Part shown: positions 33,829 through 42,719 of the stretch, piece after piece | How positions within the stretch are numbered: position 1 is the first letter of the stretch | How the letters are laid out: each line of letters starts with the position of its first letter | Source of the DNA: Rhodocyclaceae bacterium | Lineage (GTDB): Bacteria > Pseudomonadota > Gammaproteobacteria > Burkholderiales > Rhodocyclaceae | Direction of reading: 5' to 3' | Assembly (NCBI GenBank): GCA_016704145.1 | Contig: JADJAS010000001.1 | Coordinates: 62,001-126,000 of the forward strand | Length of the DNA: 64,000 nucleotides | Notes under the pieces: model-generated | The model's database searches: none | Seen by the model: the letters and a program-made list of their open reading frames with translations, nothing else | What the model was told of the DNA's origin: nothing | Program-made: the position numbers and the translations under genes

Positions 33829-34976
33829 TGGCCGCGGCCACCACGCTCGCCCTGGCCCGTCAGTTGATTGCCCGGCCATCGGTCACCACCGACGACGCCG
33901 GCTGCCTGGACATCATCGCCGGGCGGTTGCGCCCGCTCGGCTTCGTCATCGAGCGCATGGACAGCACCGGCCCGACCGGACCGGTCTGCAACCTCTGGAC
34001 GCGCCGCGGCAACACGGCGCCGCTGCTCTGCCTGGCCGGACATACCGACGTGGTGCCGCCGGGACCGCGCGAGCAATGGCATGTCGATCCCTTCGAACCG
34101 ACGGAGCGCGACGGCATGCTGTACGGCCGCGGCGCCGCCGACATGAAGTCGTCGCTGGCGGCCTTCGTGGTTGCCGTGGAGCGCTTCGTCGCCGCCGATC
34201 CAGACCATCCCGGTTCCATCGCGCTGCTGCTGACCTCCGACGAGGAAGGCGACGCGACGGATGGCACCGTGCGCGTGGTCGAAACGCTGCGCGCGCGTGG
34301 CGAAGGCATCGACTTCTGCATCGTCGGCGAGCCGACATCGGTGAACCGGCTGGGCGACACCATCAAGAACGGCCGGCGCGGCTCGCTGTCGGCGCGGCTC
34401 GTCGTCAAGGGCATCCAGGGACATGTCGCCTACCCCGACAATGTGCGCAATCCCATCCACCTGGCGGCCCCGGCGCTGGCCGAACTGGCCCAAACGCATT
34501 GGGACGCGGGCAACGAGTACTTTCCGCCGACCAGCTTTCAGATATCCAACATCCACGCCGGCACCGGCGCCACCAACGTGGTGCCGGGAACGCTGGAAGT
34601 CCTGTGCAACTTCCGCTTCGCCACGGCCAGCAGCGTCGAGAGTCTCCAGGCACGCGTACATGCCCTGCTCGACCGCCACGACCTGGCATACGAAATTCAC
34701 TGGACGATCGGCGGCCAGCCGTTCCTGACGCCGCGCGGATGGCTGGTGGCGGCGCTGGAGGAAAGCATACAGGCCGTCACCGGCGGCCGACCGGAACTCT
34801 CGACATCCGGCGGCACTTCGGACGGACGCTTCATCGCCGACATCTGCCCGCAAGTGGTCGAGTTCGGGCCGATCAACGCGAGCATCCACAAGGTGAATGA
34901 ACACGTCGCGGTGGCCGATCTCGAACCGCTGGCGGCGATCTACCAAGAGACGCTGACCCGCCTGCTGAAGCCATGA
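33828..34976 (+). CDS. dapE: Succinyl-diaminopimelate desuccinylase DapE
   Basis: The 382-aa M20 metallohydrolase has the zinc-binding motifs LAGHTDVVPPG, YGRGAADMKSSL and the catalytic TSDEEGDA. Further conserved segments are KNGRRGSLSA, GTGATNVVPG and STSGGTSDGRF. It hydrolyses N-succinyl-LL-DAP to LL-DAP and succinate. The start overlaps the pilU-like gene by one base and the stop overlaps prmB by four (ATGA). Confidence 0.96.
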   Translation: MAAATTLALARQLIARPSVTTDDAGCLDIIAGRLRPLGFVIERMDSTGPTGPVCNLWTRRGNTAPLLCLAGHTDVVPPGPREQWHVDPFEPTERDGMLYGRGAADMKSSLAAFVVAVERFVAADPDHPGSIALLLTSDEEGDATDGTVRVVETLRARGEGIDFCIVGEPTSVNRLGDTIKNGRRGSLSARLVVKGIQGHVAYPDNVRNPIHLAAPALAELAQTHWDAGNEYFPPTSFQISNIHAGTGATNVVPGTLEVLCNFRFATASSVESLQARVHALLDRHDLAYEIHWTIGGQPFLTPRGWLVAALEESIQAVTGGRPELSTSGGTSDGRFIADICPQVVEFGPINASIHKVNEHVAVADLEPLAAIYQETLTRLLKP

Positions 34977-35869
34977 CCACGCTGATCGACGAACTGATCA
35001 CCGTTCGCGACTGGCTGCGCTGGGCGGTCAGCCGCTTCACCGAGGCCCGCCTGCATTTCGGCCACGGCACCGACAATGCCCATGACGAGGCCGCCTGGCT
35101 GATACTTCACGCGCTGAGCCTGCCCCATGACCGTCTCGAGCCTTTCCTCGATGCCCGCCTGACGCGCGATGAACGACTCGGCGTGCTCCATCTGCTCGAA
35201 CAGCGCATCGTCCGGCGCATGCCGGCGGCGTACCTGACCGGCGAGGCCTGGTTGTGCGGCTACCACTTCCACGTCGACCCGCGGGTCATCGTGCCGCGCT
35301 CCTACTTCGGCGAGTTGCTGGCCGAACATCTTGCCCCCTGGCTCGACGATCCGTTCGCCGTGACCGCCGCGCTCGATCTGTGCACCGGCTCGGGCTGCCT
35401 GGCCATCATCATGGCCGATGCCCTGCCCAACGCGCGCATCGACGCGGTCGACCTCTCCGCCGAGGCGCTCGCCGTCGCGCGCCGCAACGTCGCCGAGCAT
35501 GGCCGCGAGGATCGCATCCGGCTGATTCAGTCGGACCTGCTGGAAGGCCTGGCCGGCTGTCGCTACGACCTGATCGTCTGCAACCCGCCCTACGTCACCG
35601 CCGAATCGATGGCCAAGCTGCCGATGGAATACCACCACGAGCCGGCGCTGGCGCTGGGCGCCGGCGAGGACGGCCTCGACGTGGTGCGCCGGCTGCTGGT
35701 CGGCGCCGCCGAACATCTCAACGAACGCGGCTTGCTGTTCGTCGAAGTCGGCCACAACGCCGACATCGTCGAGGCGGCCTTTCCCGACCTGCCCTTCACC
35801 TGGGTCGATTCGGCCAGCGCCGACGGCAAGGTATTTATGCTCTACCGCGACGATCTGGCGGGCGGCTAA
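34973..35869 (+). CDS. prmB: 50S ribosomal protein L3 glutamine N5-methyltransferase PrmB
   Basis: The 298-aa HemK-family enzyme has the SAM loop LDLCTGSGCLAIIMAD and the catalytic NPPY near residue 204 (LIVCNPPYVTAESM). The segment RMPAAYLTGEAW and the end typical of PrmB separate it from PrmC. It methylates Gln in ribosomal protein L3. It is the last gene of the dapC operon and converges with the next gene, with a 4-base overlap of stops. Confidence 0.93.
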   Translation: MTTLIDELITVRDWLRWAVSRFTEARLHFGHGTDNAHDEAAWLILHALSLPHDRLEPFLDARLTRDERLGVLHLLEQRIVRRMPAAYLTGEAWLCGYHFHVDPRVIVPRSYFGELLAEHLAPWLDDPFAVTAALDLCTGSGCLAIIMADALPNARIDAVDLSAEALAVARRNVAEHGREDRIRLIQSDLLEGLAGCRYDLIVCNPPYVTAESMAKLPMEYHHEPALALGAGEDGLDVVRRLLVGAAEHLNERGLLFVEVGHNADIVEAAFPDLPFTWVDSASADGKVFMLYRDDLAGG

Positions 35870-38424
35870 GGCGCGAGCGTCACCGTCAGCCGCTGCCCCT
35901 CGGCGTCGGCGTACAAGGTCAACGCGCCGGCCGGAAAATCCACCACACGCACCGCCCCGGTCCAGGCGTCGGCATCGGCCAGCAGTTCGGTCAGCCGGTT
36001 GGGCCGCGCCAGGAGGGTCGGTTCCTCGATCCGGTTGCCCTCGCGGTTGGGAAAGAGGGCGAAATACAGCATGTCGGCCTCGATCAGTTCGTTGAGGAAG
36101 TGCGTACCCAGCGAGACATCCGGCGTCAGGTTCTCGTGCATGCCGACGATTTCGCACAAGGCCTTGACGTGGTTGATCTCGTTGAAGACCACCGGAATGC
36201 CCAGCCAGGCATCGCGGGTTCCCCAGCGGCCGGGACCGAGCATCAACAGCGAGCGCTCCCGGCTCGCCTGATTGATGCGTCCGACCAGCCGCGTCACCGC
36301 CAGGCGGTCGGCCTGGTTGAGATGGCCATACACCGAAGGCACGACATAGACGACCCGATCGGGATGGATGACGCGGCTGGGACCGATCACGGCGCCGCGC
36401 GCGGCCACCAGCACGGGCAGGTCGGCGGGCGGTTCGACGCTGGCGACGTCCTCGACTTTGCGCACCTGCAGGGGCCGGCATTGCAGCAGGTTGATGCGCT
36501 GACCGCCGTCGGCCAGCACGTTGAGCGCGAATTCGATTTCGACGGGATGCTGATAGGCGGCGTGCAGGCAGCGGAGCATTTCGCGCATCTCGCCGACGAA
36601 CGGCGTCGTGGTCAGCAAGCCGTCGAAGGTCAGGAACGGCGGCTTGCCCGGCTCCTCGCGCGAGGTGAGCAGCGCGAACGGGAAATCGGGCTGGCCGGCC
36701 ACCATGTCGGTGAAGCGGCCGCTGACCAGTTCGCCGGTCTCGCGATCGATGGCGTCCATGCGCCGCTGCGTGCGGCGGGCGATCTCGCCGAAGCTGGTCT
36801 CCGGCCGCAGTTCGGGCTCGTTCAACGCCACCAGCCGCGTGTAGTCGTCGTCGGCGCGATCCACGGCGCGCGTGCCCAAGCCCGCCACCAGCCGGATGAC
36901 GCCCGCCCGCATGTCGATGCGCGGGTTCCACGGATAGGGATTCAGCGACAGACCGACGCCGGCGGCGTGTGGATGGAAATAGCGGCGGCCGGCGGTGCCG
37001 GACACGCGCATGATCAGCAACGCCATCTGCTCGTTCTCGCCGAGCAGGCCGCGACGATGCCGATAGCGCAGCGCCTGTTCGCTCAGGGTGCTGGCATAGA
37101 CTTGCCGCACGGCGCCGAGCAGGGCGGCGCGGCGGGTCTCCCAGGGGCCGCGGTTGTTGCAGAAAACGCTGTCGTACTGACCGGCGAAGGCATTGCCGTA
37201 GCGGTCTTCCAGGCGCGAACTGGAACGGACGATAAACGGCCATTCGCCGAAGTAGTCGAGCATGCCTTCGAACTGCCGCAGCGTCGATGGCGAGAAGGAA
37301 CCGACCAGGATGCGCGCGCGCAGGTCATCGAGATCGGTGAGGAAGGTCGCCGGGTCGCGCTGGCGGTGCCGGCTCCACCACAGGCGGTTGTGCACGAAGA
37401 AGGTGTCGAACACCTCGGCGCCGACGTAGAACGAATCGTGCGCTTCCAGGCGGGCATGCAGTTCCGGCGCGTCGCGGCGCAGCACCGCCCGCGACAGCAG
37501 CATGCCCAGGGCCTTGCCGCCGATGGTGCCGGTGCCGATCATGCGGGCGCGCACGGCAAGCAGGTCGTCGAGCGTCAGGTATTCGCCGATCAACTGCCAC
37601 ATGGCCTGGTCGTCCGGACACAGCAGGTGGGCGAGACGGTCGAAGCTCTCGGCTTCGGCCGGGTCCGGATAGCCGGCGCGGCGTGCCGCCGCGACTGACT
37701 TTGCCGCGTCGAACTGCCGCTGCCAGTGGCCGACGATCGGATTGTCCTCCAGGCCGAGCCACTGCGAGTTGGCCAGGATCTCGGACACCGTGCCGCTGTC
37801 GGTAACCGGGCGGAAACGGTCGCCCTCCTCCCAGGCGTGCATCAGGTTCATGGCGGCGGCCGAACGATGCTGCACCTTCATCGGCCGGATGTACAGGCGG
37901 CCGCGGCAGCGGAACACGTCGAGCAGGAACTGGGTGGTGCCGGCGATCACGGCCATGCCCGGGCGGGCATGCCGGTTGCGATAGACCGCGAAATAGGTAA
38001 CGGTGTCGAGATCGAACAGGCGCGGACAGGTCAGGCGGAAGAAGTTGCCCATCATCCGGTCCGACTGCCAGGCATCGGCCAGTTCCGACAGGCAGTCGAA
38101 CACGTACATGGTCTCCGGTCCGGCGGCCTCGATCACCGAATGGACCTGGCCCACGAAAACGTCGAAACCGGCCGTCCGGTCGGGGCGGGCCATTTCGACG
38201 GCATCGTCCTCGACCAGCGACGGATGATCGGCGAAGCGGAAATAGATCAGCCGGCGCCGCTGCCGGCGCGCCGCCTCGACATAGGGCCGCACCAGCGCCA
38301 CGTATTCGTCGAGCGACTCGATCTGCCAGACGATATTGTCGCCGCGCTGGATGCCGGCGAGCACGTCGTCCAGCGCCGGCAGGCCGGTGGTCGGGGTGAA
38401 GGCGGAAAGTGCGGTGGCAGCCAT
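35866..38424 (-). CDS. PEP synthase-like protein with a KaiC-like N-terminal domain lacking a P-loop
   Basis: An 852-aa protein. Residues 1-230 resemble a KaiC/RecA-type domain (TGLPALDDVLAGIQRGDNIVW), but the Walker A position reads QIESLDEYVALV with no GKT/GKS. From about 300 (GTGTIGGKALGMLLSRAVL) it follows the N-terminal ATP-grasp domain of PEP synthase/pyruvate phosphate dikinase, with FIVRSSSRLEDRYGNAFAGQYDS and the late NLLQCRPLQ. No phosphohistidine or PEP-binding domain follows; the C-terminal 200 residues are unlike PpsA. It might phosphorylate or bind an unknown substrate. The 24-nt dispersed repeat lies within it at 37679-37702, coding for KSVAAARRAG. Confidence 0.72.
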   Translation of the reverse strand: MAATALSAFTPTTGLPALDDVLAGIQRGDNIVWQIESLDEYVALVRPYVEAARRQRRRLIYFRFADHPSLVEDDAVEMARPDRTAGFDVFVGQVHSVIEAAGPETMYVFDCLSELADAWQSDRMMGNFFRLTCPRLFDLDTVTYFAVYRNRHARPGMAVIAGTTQFLLDVFRCRGRLYIRPMKVQHRSAAAMNLMHAWEEGDRFRPVTDSGTVSEILANSQWLGLEDNPIVGHWQRQFDAAKSVAAARRAGYPDPAEAESFDRLAHLLCPDDQAMWQLIGEYLTLDDLLAVRARMIGTGTIGGKALGMLLSRAVLRRDAPELHARLEAHDSFYVGAEVFDTFFVHNRLWWSRHRQRDPATFLTDLDDLRARILVGSFSPSTLRQFEGMLDYFGEWPFIVRSSSRLEDRYGNAFAGQYDSVFCNNRGPWETRRAALLGAVRQVYASTLSEQALRYRHRRGLLGENEQMALLIMRVSGTAGRRYFHPHAAGVGLSLNPYPWNPRIDMRAGVIRLVAGLGTRAVDRADDDYTRLVALNEPELRPETSFGEIARRTQRRMDAIDRETGELVSGRFTDMVAGQPDFPFALLTSREEPGKPPFLTFDGLLTTTPFVGEMREMLRCLHAAYQHPVEIEFALNVLADGGQRINLLQCRPLQVRKVEDVASVEPPADLPVLVAARGAVIGPSRVIHPDRVVYVVPSVYGHLNQADRLAVTRLVGRINQASRERSLLMLGPGRWGTRDAWLGIPVVFNEINHVKALCEIVGMHENLTPDVSLGTHFLNELIEADMLYFALFPNREGNRIEEPTLLARPNRLTELLADADAWTGAVRVVDFPAGALTLYADAEGQRLTVTLAP
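37679..37702 (-). repeat. 24-nt dispersed repeat within a coding sequence
   Basis: Reverse complement begins AAAGTCAGTCG and ends GGCACGCCG; it differs from the 14995 copy at two positions. Confidence 0.65.
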
Positions 38425-38490
38425 CGTCGTACCCTAGCGCGGCTGCGCCGACTTGTACAGCCAGCGCGTTGCCATGTCGGCCGCCATCGC

Positions 38491-38536
38491 TTGCATCGCG
38501 GGTCAAAACCCGCCATAATTCGATAATTCGATAAAT
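38491..38536 (+). promoter_or_regulatory. Promoter and probable ArsR operator of the arsenic operon
   Basis: TTGCAT (38491-38496), 17 bases, CATAAT (38514-38519). Overlapping and following the -10 are tandem ATAATTCG units (38515-38530) ending in ATAAAT, the AT-rich repeat type bound by ArsR repressors. arsR starts at 38549. Confidence 0.65.
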
Positions 38537-38548
38537 GTGGAAATATTA

Positions 38549-38896
38549 ATGGAACCGCTTGATGCAACCGCCAAGCTGGCTGCCTTGGCACAAGCGACCC
38601 GCTTGCAGGTGTTCCGCTTGCTGGTGGAGGCCGGTCCCGAGGGTCGCAACGCCGGCGCGATTGCCGACGCACTCGGCGTACCGGCCGCCACGCTGTCGTT
38701 TCACGTCGCCCAATTGACCCGAGCAGGGCTGGTCGAGTCGCGCCAGCACGGTCGTTTCATCTACTACTCGGCCAACTTCACCGCGATGGATGACCTGATC
38801 GCCTATCTCACCGACAACTGCTGCCAAGGTGCCCAGTGCCTGCCCAAGACGGCCGCGGTGGCCACCGCCGGCAAACGTCGCCCCCGGGCGGCCTGA
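38549..38896 (+). CDS. arsR: ArsR-family arsenite-responsive repressor
   Basis: A 115-aa winged-helix repressor: ALAQATRLQVFRLLVEAG, then the recognition helix VPAATLSFHVAQLTRAGLV and the wing ESRQHGRFIYYS. The C-terminus has Cys91-Cys92 and Cys97 (NCCQGAQC), like the As(III) site of the Acidithiobacillus-type ArsR rather than the CxC of E. coli ArsR. It should leave DNA when As(III) binds. ATG 38549 is preferred over GTG 38537. It is the first gene of the operon. Confidence 0.93.
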   Translation: MEPLDATAKLAALAQATRLQVFRLLVEAGPEGRNAGAIADALGVPAATLSFHVAQLTRAGLVESRQHGRFIYYSANFTAMDDLIAYLTDNCCQGAQCLPKTAAVATAGKRRPRAA

Positions 38897-38908
38897 AGGA
38901 ATCCGTCG

Positions 38909-39313
38909 ATGCCTACCGTGCTCGTGCTCTGCACCGGGAACTCCTGCCGCTCGCAGATGGCCGAAGTGATTCTCAACCACGACCTTGCCGGCCGGGTGCG
39001 CGCATTGTCCGCCGGCACGCGGCCGCAGCCGAAGGTGGCGACCGGCGCCATCGAGGCGCTGAAGCTGGCCGGCCTGCCGACGAAGGGCCTGTACCCGAAG
39101 GACGTCGACGTTTTCCTCGATACGGCCATCAACCTCGTCGTCACCGTCTGCGACAACGCCAGGGAAACCTGCCCGGTCTTCCCGCGGCTGGTGCCGAAGA
39201 TCCACCTGCCCTTCCACGATCCGCACGGCGAGCCGCTGGACAGCTTCGTCACCGTGCGCGACGACATCCGCACTCGCCTGGTGCCGGCCGTGCGCGCAGC
39301 GCTGAAACTCTGA
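38909..39313 (+). CDS. arsC: Arsenate reductase ArsC, low-molecular-weight phosphatase type
   Basis: The 134-aa protein has the P-loop LCTGNSCRSQMAE with Cys8, and Cys81 and Cys88 in VTVCDNARETCPVF, the triad of thioredoxin-linked ArsC. It reduces arsenate to arsenite in the cytoplasm for export by the Acr3 pump encoded 11 bases downstream. Confidence 0.94.
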   Translation: MPTVLVLCTGNSCRSQMAEVILNHDLAGRVRALSAGTRPQPKVATGAIEALKLAGLPTKGLYPKDVDVFLDTAINLVVTVCDNARETCPVFPRLVPKIHLPFHDPHGEPLDSFVTVRDDIRTRLVPAVRAALKL

Positions 39314-39324
39314 GGGAGCCGACG

Positions 39325-40401
39325 ATGTCCGCCCAATGCGAAGCCACTGCCAAGCTTGCCGCCGGCGCACCCATGAGCTTCTTTGAACGCTGGCTGACGC
39401 TCTGGGTCTTCCTCTGCATCATCGCCGGCACCCTGATCGGCGTCGCCGCGCCCCAGCTCGCCCGCACGGTGGGCCGCATGGAACTGGCCCATGTCAACAT
39501 CCCGGTTGGCGTGCTGATCTGGGTGATGATCATTCCGATGCTGATGAAGATCGACTTTGGCGCGCTGCACGAAGTACAACGCCAGCGAGCCAGCATCGCC
39601 ATCACGTTGCTGGTGAACTGGGCGATCAAGCCCTTCACCATGGCCCTGATGGGCTGGCTCTTCATCCGTCATGCGTTCGCCCCGTACTTGCCGGCCGACC
39701 AGCACGACAGTTATGTCGCGGGCCTCATCCTGCTTGGCGCGGCGCCCTGCACGGCCATGGTCTTCGTCTGGAGCAACCTCTGTCGCGGCGACGCCAACTT
39801 CACCATCACCCAGGTGGCGCTCAATGATCTGGTCATGGTATTTGCCTTCGCGCCGATCGTCGCCTTGCTGCTGGGCGTATCGGCGATTCCGGTTCCGTGG
39901 GACACGCTGCTGCTGTCGGTGGTGATGTACATCGTCATCCCCCTTGTGCTCGCCCAGGCGTGGCGCAAGTCGCTGCTGACAAAGGGGCAGGCTTGTTTCG
40001 ACGCCGCCGCGCAATCAATCGGCCCGTGGAGCATCGCCGCGCTGCTCGCAACCCTGATGCTGCTATTCGCTTTCCAGGGCCAGGCCATCGCTGAGCAGCC
40101 ACTGATCATCGCCATGCTCGCCGTCCCCATCCTGCTGCAAGGCCTGCTCATCGCCGCGCTCGGTTATTGGCTGAACCGCACTTTCCGTGTGGCGCACAAC
40201 ATCGCCGCTCCCTCGACGATGATTGGCGCCAGCAACTTCTTCGAACTGGCGGTTGCCGTCGCCATCGCGCTCTACGGCTTCGAATCGGGTGCGGCACTGG
40301 CCACCGTGGTCGGCGTGCTGATCGAAGTGCCGGTGATGTTGTGGCTGGTGCGCATGGTCAATGCCAGCAAGGAATGGTACGAAGGGAATAACGCCACATG
40401 A
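39325..40401 (+). CDS. acr3: Acr3-family arsenite efflux permease
   Basis: The 358-aa protein has ten membrane helices and the family motifs WVMIIPMLMKIDFGAL and LLGAAPCTAMVFVWS with the conserved Cys; NIAAPSTMIGASNFFELAVA is also typical. It exports As(III) using the membrane potential. The start follows GAGGGAG. The last 4 bases overlap the rhodanese gene. Confidence 0.94.
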   Translation: MSAQCEATAKLAAGAPMSFFERWLTLWVFLCIIAGTLIGVAAPQLARTVGRMELAHVNIPVGVLIWVMIIPMLMKIDFGALHEVQRQRASIAITLLVNWAIKPFTMALMGWLFIRHAFAPYLPADQHDSYVAGLILLGAAPCTAMVFVWSNLCRGDANFTITQVALNDLVMVFAFAPIVALLLGVSAIPVPWDTLLLSVVMYIVIPLVLAQAWRKSLLTKGQACFDAAAQSIGPWSIAALLATLMLLFAFQGQAIAEQPLIIAMLAVPILLQGLLIAALGYWLNRTFRVAHNIAAPSTMIGASNFFELAVAVAIALYGFESGAALATVVGVLIEVPVMLWLVRMVNASKEWYEGNNAT

Positions 40402-41339
40402 CTCCTCGCCATCATCGCCGCCCGCCATTCTGGCTTCTGTTGTTGCTGGCCGTCGTCGGTGCCAGTCTCGCCCGCGCCAGCCAGCCCGACTTCCTCGTCG
40501 ATGCCGGCTGGCTGGAAGGCCAGATCAAGGAGCCGAAGACCGTGGTGTTGGAAGTGCGCTATTTCCCCCATCGCCATTTCACCGTCGGACACATTCCTGG
40601 CGCCGTGCAAGTGCAACGCTTCAGGAATCTCGGCGACAACGACAACCCGGTGCTGATGCGCCTGCCATCGCGGCAGGCTTTCCAGTCCACGCTGCGCCGA
40701 TGGGGTATCGATGACGACTCGGTCATCGTGCTTTACGACGACGCCCGCTCGGCCCTAGCGGCGCGCCTCTACTTCCTGCTTGCCTATTACGGCTACGACA
40801 TGAGCCGCGTCAAGCTGCTCGACGGCGGCGCCGTCGAATGGACGGGCTTCAACGAACTGACTACGGAAACCATCGCCAGGGCGCCAGGCAACGTGACGCT
40901 CAAGCCGGCCGACCGGAGCTTGGTCGCCGAGTGGACCGATGTCTACGACCGTGTCGTTTCCCGGCGCGAGGCCAAGACCGTATTGCTCGACAGTCGGCCG
41001 AAGGAGATGTACACGGGCCAGGCGATCCGCCACGCCGTGCAGGGCGGCCACATTCCGGGCGCGATCAACATCGTCAGCCTGGACCTTACCGACGCGCAAT
41101 CGCAGAAATGGCTGCCGCTGGAAAAGCTGGCGCGGGCGTACCAAGGCATTGCCAGGGACGCGACCATCATCGTGTACTGTCACGACGGCTTTCGCTCGGC
41201 GCTGGCCTGGATGCAGTTGAGGGCGCTGGGCCACCGGGACGTACGCTTCTTCAATGGCGGCTGGAGCCAGTGGGACCGCTCGCTAACGCTGCCGGTGGTC
41301 GAGGGCGAGGCGCCATTTGACGCCGATTACGCGTTGTGA
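40398..41339 (+). CDS. Exported tandem rhodanese (sulfurtransferase)
   Basis: A 313-aa protein with a signal peptide (PPFWLLLLLAVVGASLARA) and two rhodanese domains. The second has the active loop YCHDGFRSALAW with Cys at about residue 261; the first has LYDDARSA in that place and is inactive. It probably acts in the periplasm in sulphur transfer, perhaps linked to thioarsenate or thiol stress. It overlaps acr3 by 4 bases and so belongs to the ars operon. Confidence 0.88.
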   Translation: MTPRHHRRPPFWLLLLLAVVGASLARASQPDFLVDAGWLEGQIKEPKTVVLEVRYFPHRHFTVGHIPGAVQVQRFRNLGDNDNPVLMRLPSRQAFQSTLRRWGIDDDSVIVLYDDARSALAARLYFLLAYYGYDMSRVKLLDGGAVEWTGFNELTTETIARAPGNVTLKPADRSLVAEWTDVYDRVVSRREAKTVLLDSRPKEMYTGQAIRHAVQGGHIPGAINIVSLDLTDAQSQKWLPLEKLARAYQGIARDATIIVYCHDGFRSALAWMQLRALGHRDVRFFNGGWSQWDRSLTLPVVEGEAPFDADYAL

Positions 41340-41424
41340 CCCGACGAACAATCCAGACAAGGATGGCCTCCGCGCCAAGACGGTTCTTGTACTCGAACAT
41401 CGACCACCTGTTGGAGACCAGGCA

Positions 41425-41575
41425 ATGAAAATCATCAAAGTCCTCGGCACCGGCTACGCCAACTGCAAAACCACGCTGAAGCTGATCGAAGACGCCGGGA
41501 GTGGTAGTCGATGGCAAGGTCGTCCATTCGGGCGGAATCCCGAGCCGAGCCAAGGTCGATGGCTGGTTGACGTGA
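41425..41575 (+). pseudogene. Thioredoxin-like protein (MTH895/TM0996 type) with an internal deletion
   Basis: The start MKIIKVLGTGYANCKTTLKL and the end VVVDGKVVHSGGIPSRAKVD are those of the ~78-aa redox protein usually encoded beside ArsP-like permeases. About 80-90 bases of the middle, including the STPG loop, are missing, and the end is in another frame. The first active-site Cys is also Tyr (GYANC instead of GCANC). Confidence 0.8.
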
Positions 41576-41585
41576 AGGCATCGAG

Positions 41586-42644
41586 ATGAGCGAGGCCACC
41601 GCCGCCGGCGTGCCGCCGCGGCTGACTTTGGGCCGCTGGCTGGCGGGTCTGGCGATTGCCGCCATCGCCTGGGTCGCGGCTTACCGTCACTTGACCGACA
41701 TCGCCGACGTGCTGGTCGCGGCCATCGGTCTCCAGCGCGGCACGCACTTCGCCGAGGCGATGTATTTCTTTCTCTACGACACGCCCAAGGTGCTGTTGTT
41801 GCTGGTCGGCATCGTCTTCCTGATGGGCGTGCTCCAGACCTTCTTTGCCCCCGAGCGCACGCGAGCCTTGCTCGCCGGCAAGCGAACAGGCATAGGCAAT
41901 GTCTTGGCGGCGACGCTCGGCATCGTCACTCCTTTCTGCTCATGCTCGGCCGTGCCGCTGTTTATCGGCTTCCTGTCGGCCGGCGTGCCGATGGGCGTGA
42001 CATTCTCCTTCTTGATCTCCGCGCCGATGGTCAACGAGGTGGCGCTGGCGCTGTTGTTCGGCATGTTCGGCTGGCAGGTGGCCGCGCTTTATCTCGGCCT
42101 CGGCCTTTTGGTCGCCATTGTCGCCGGCTATGTCATCGGCGCGCTGAAGATGGAGAGCCATCTTGAGGATTGGGTGCGCGCCATCCAGGTCGGCGACAGC
42201 CAGGCCGCCGGGGGTTCGGAGCTCGACTGGACCGGCCGCTTCGAGGCCGGCGGCCACCACGTCAGAGAAATCCTCGGCAAGGTATGGCCTTACGTCCTGG
42301 TCGGCATCGCGTTGGGCGCCGGCATCCACGGCTACATACCCCAGGACTTCATGGCCTCGATCATGGGCAAGGACGCACCCTGGTGGTCGGTGCCCGCAGC
42401 CGTCGCGCTCGGCGTGCCGATGTACACCAATGCCGCCGGCATCATCCCCATCGTGGACGCCTTGATTGGCAAGGGCGCCGCGCTGGGCACGGTGCTAGCC
42501 TTCATGATGAGCGTCATTGCGCTGTCCGCGCCGGAGATGCTCATCCTGCGCAAGGTGCTCAAGCCGCGATTGATCGCCACCTTCGCCGGTGTCGTCGCGG
42601 CGGGTATCCTGCTGGTCGGCTACGTGTTCAACGCCGTGTTGTAG
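41586..42644 (+). CDS. ArsP/YraQ-type permease (PF03773)
   Basis: The 352-aa permease has about eight to ten helices and the signature TPFCSCSAVPLFIGFLSAGV. Paired Cys in FCSCS are needed in ArsP, which exports trivalent organoarsenicals; other members have unknown substrates. A second repeat (LGVPMYTNAAGIIPIVDALI) is present. It follows the broken thioredoxin gene by 10 bases. Codons 8-15 lie in a copy of the 24-nt dispersed repeat (41606-41629). Confidence 0.85.
   Translation: MSEATAAGVPPRLTLGRWLAGLAIAAIAWVAAYRHLTDIADVLVAAIGLQRGTHFAEAMYFFLYDTPKVLLLLVGIVFLMGVLQTFFAPERTRALLAGKRTGIGNVLAATLGIVTPFCSCSAVPLFIGFLSAGVPMGVTFSFLISAPMVNEVALALLFGMFGWQVAALYLGLGLLVAIVAGYVIGALKMESHLEDWVRAIQVGDSQAAGGSELDWTGRFEAGGHHVREILGKVWPYVLVGIALGAGIHGYIPQDFMASIMGKDAPWWSVPAAVALGVPMYTNAAGIIPIVDALIGKGAALGTVLAFMMSVIALSAPEMLILRKVLKPRLIATFAGVVAAGILLVGYVFNAVL
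41606..41629 (-). repeat. 24-nt dispersed repeat at the 5' end of the permease gene
   Basis: Reverse complement begins AAAGTCAGCCG and ends GGCACGCCG; within the coding sequence (AGVPPRLT). Confidence 0.65.
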
Positions 42645-42719
42645 CCGCCTCGATCGAAATCGCTGGGGCGCGCTTCTGCTACGATGATCATTCAACCGAA
42701 CCAAGGAGGATAGAACGCC

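Noticed and set aside
35254..37698. An 814-codon open frame on the + strand running from inside prmB through the PEP-synthase-like gene
   Set aside because: It crosses two real genes in other frames and has antisense-type composition.
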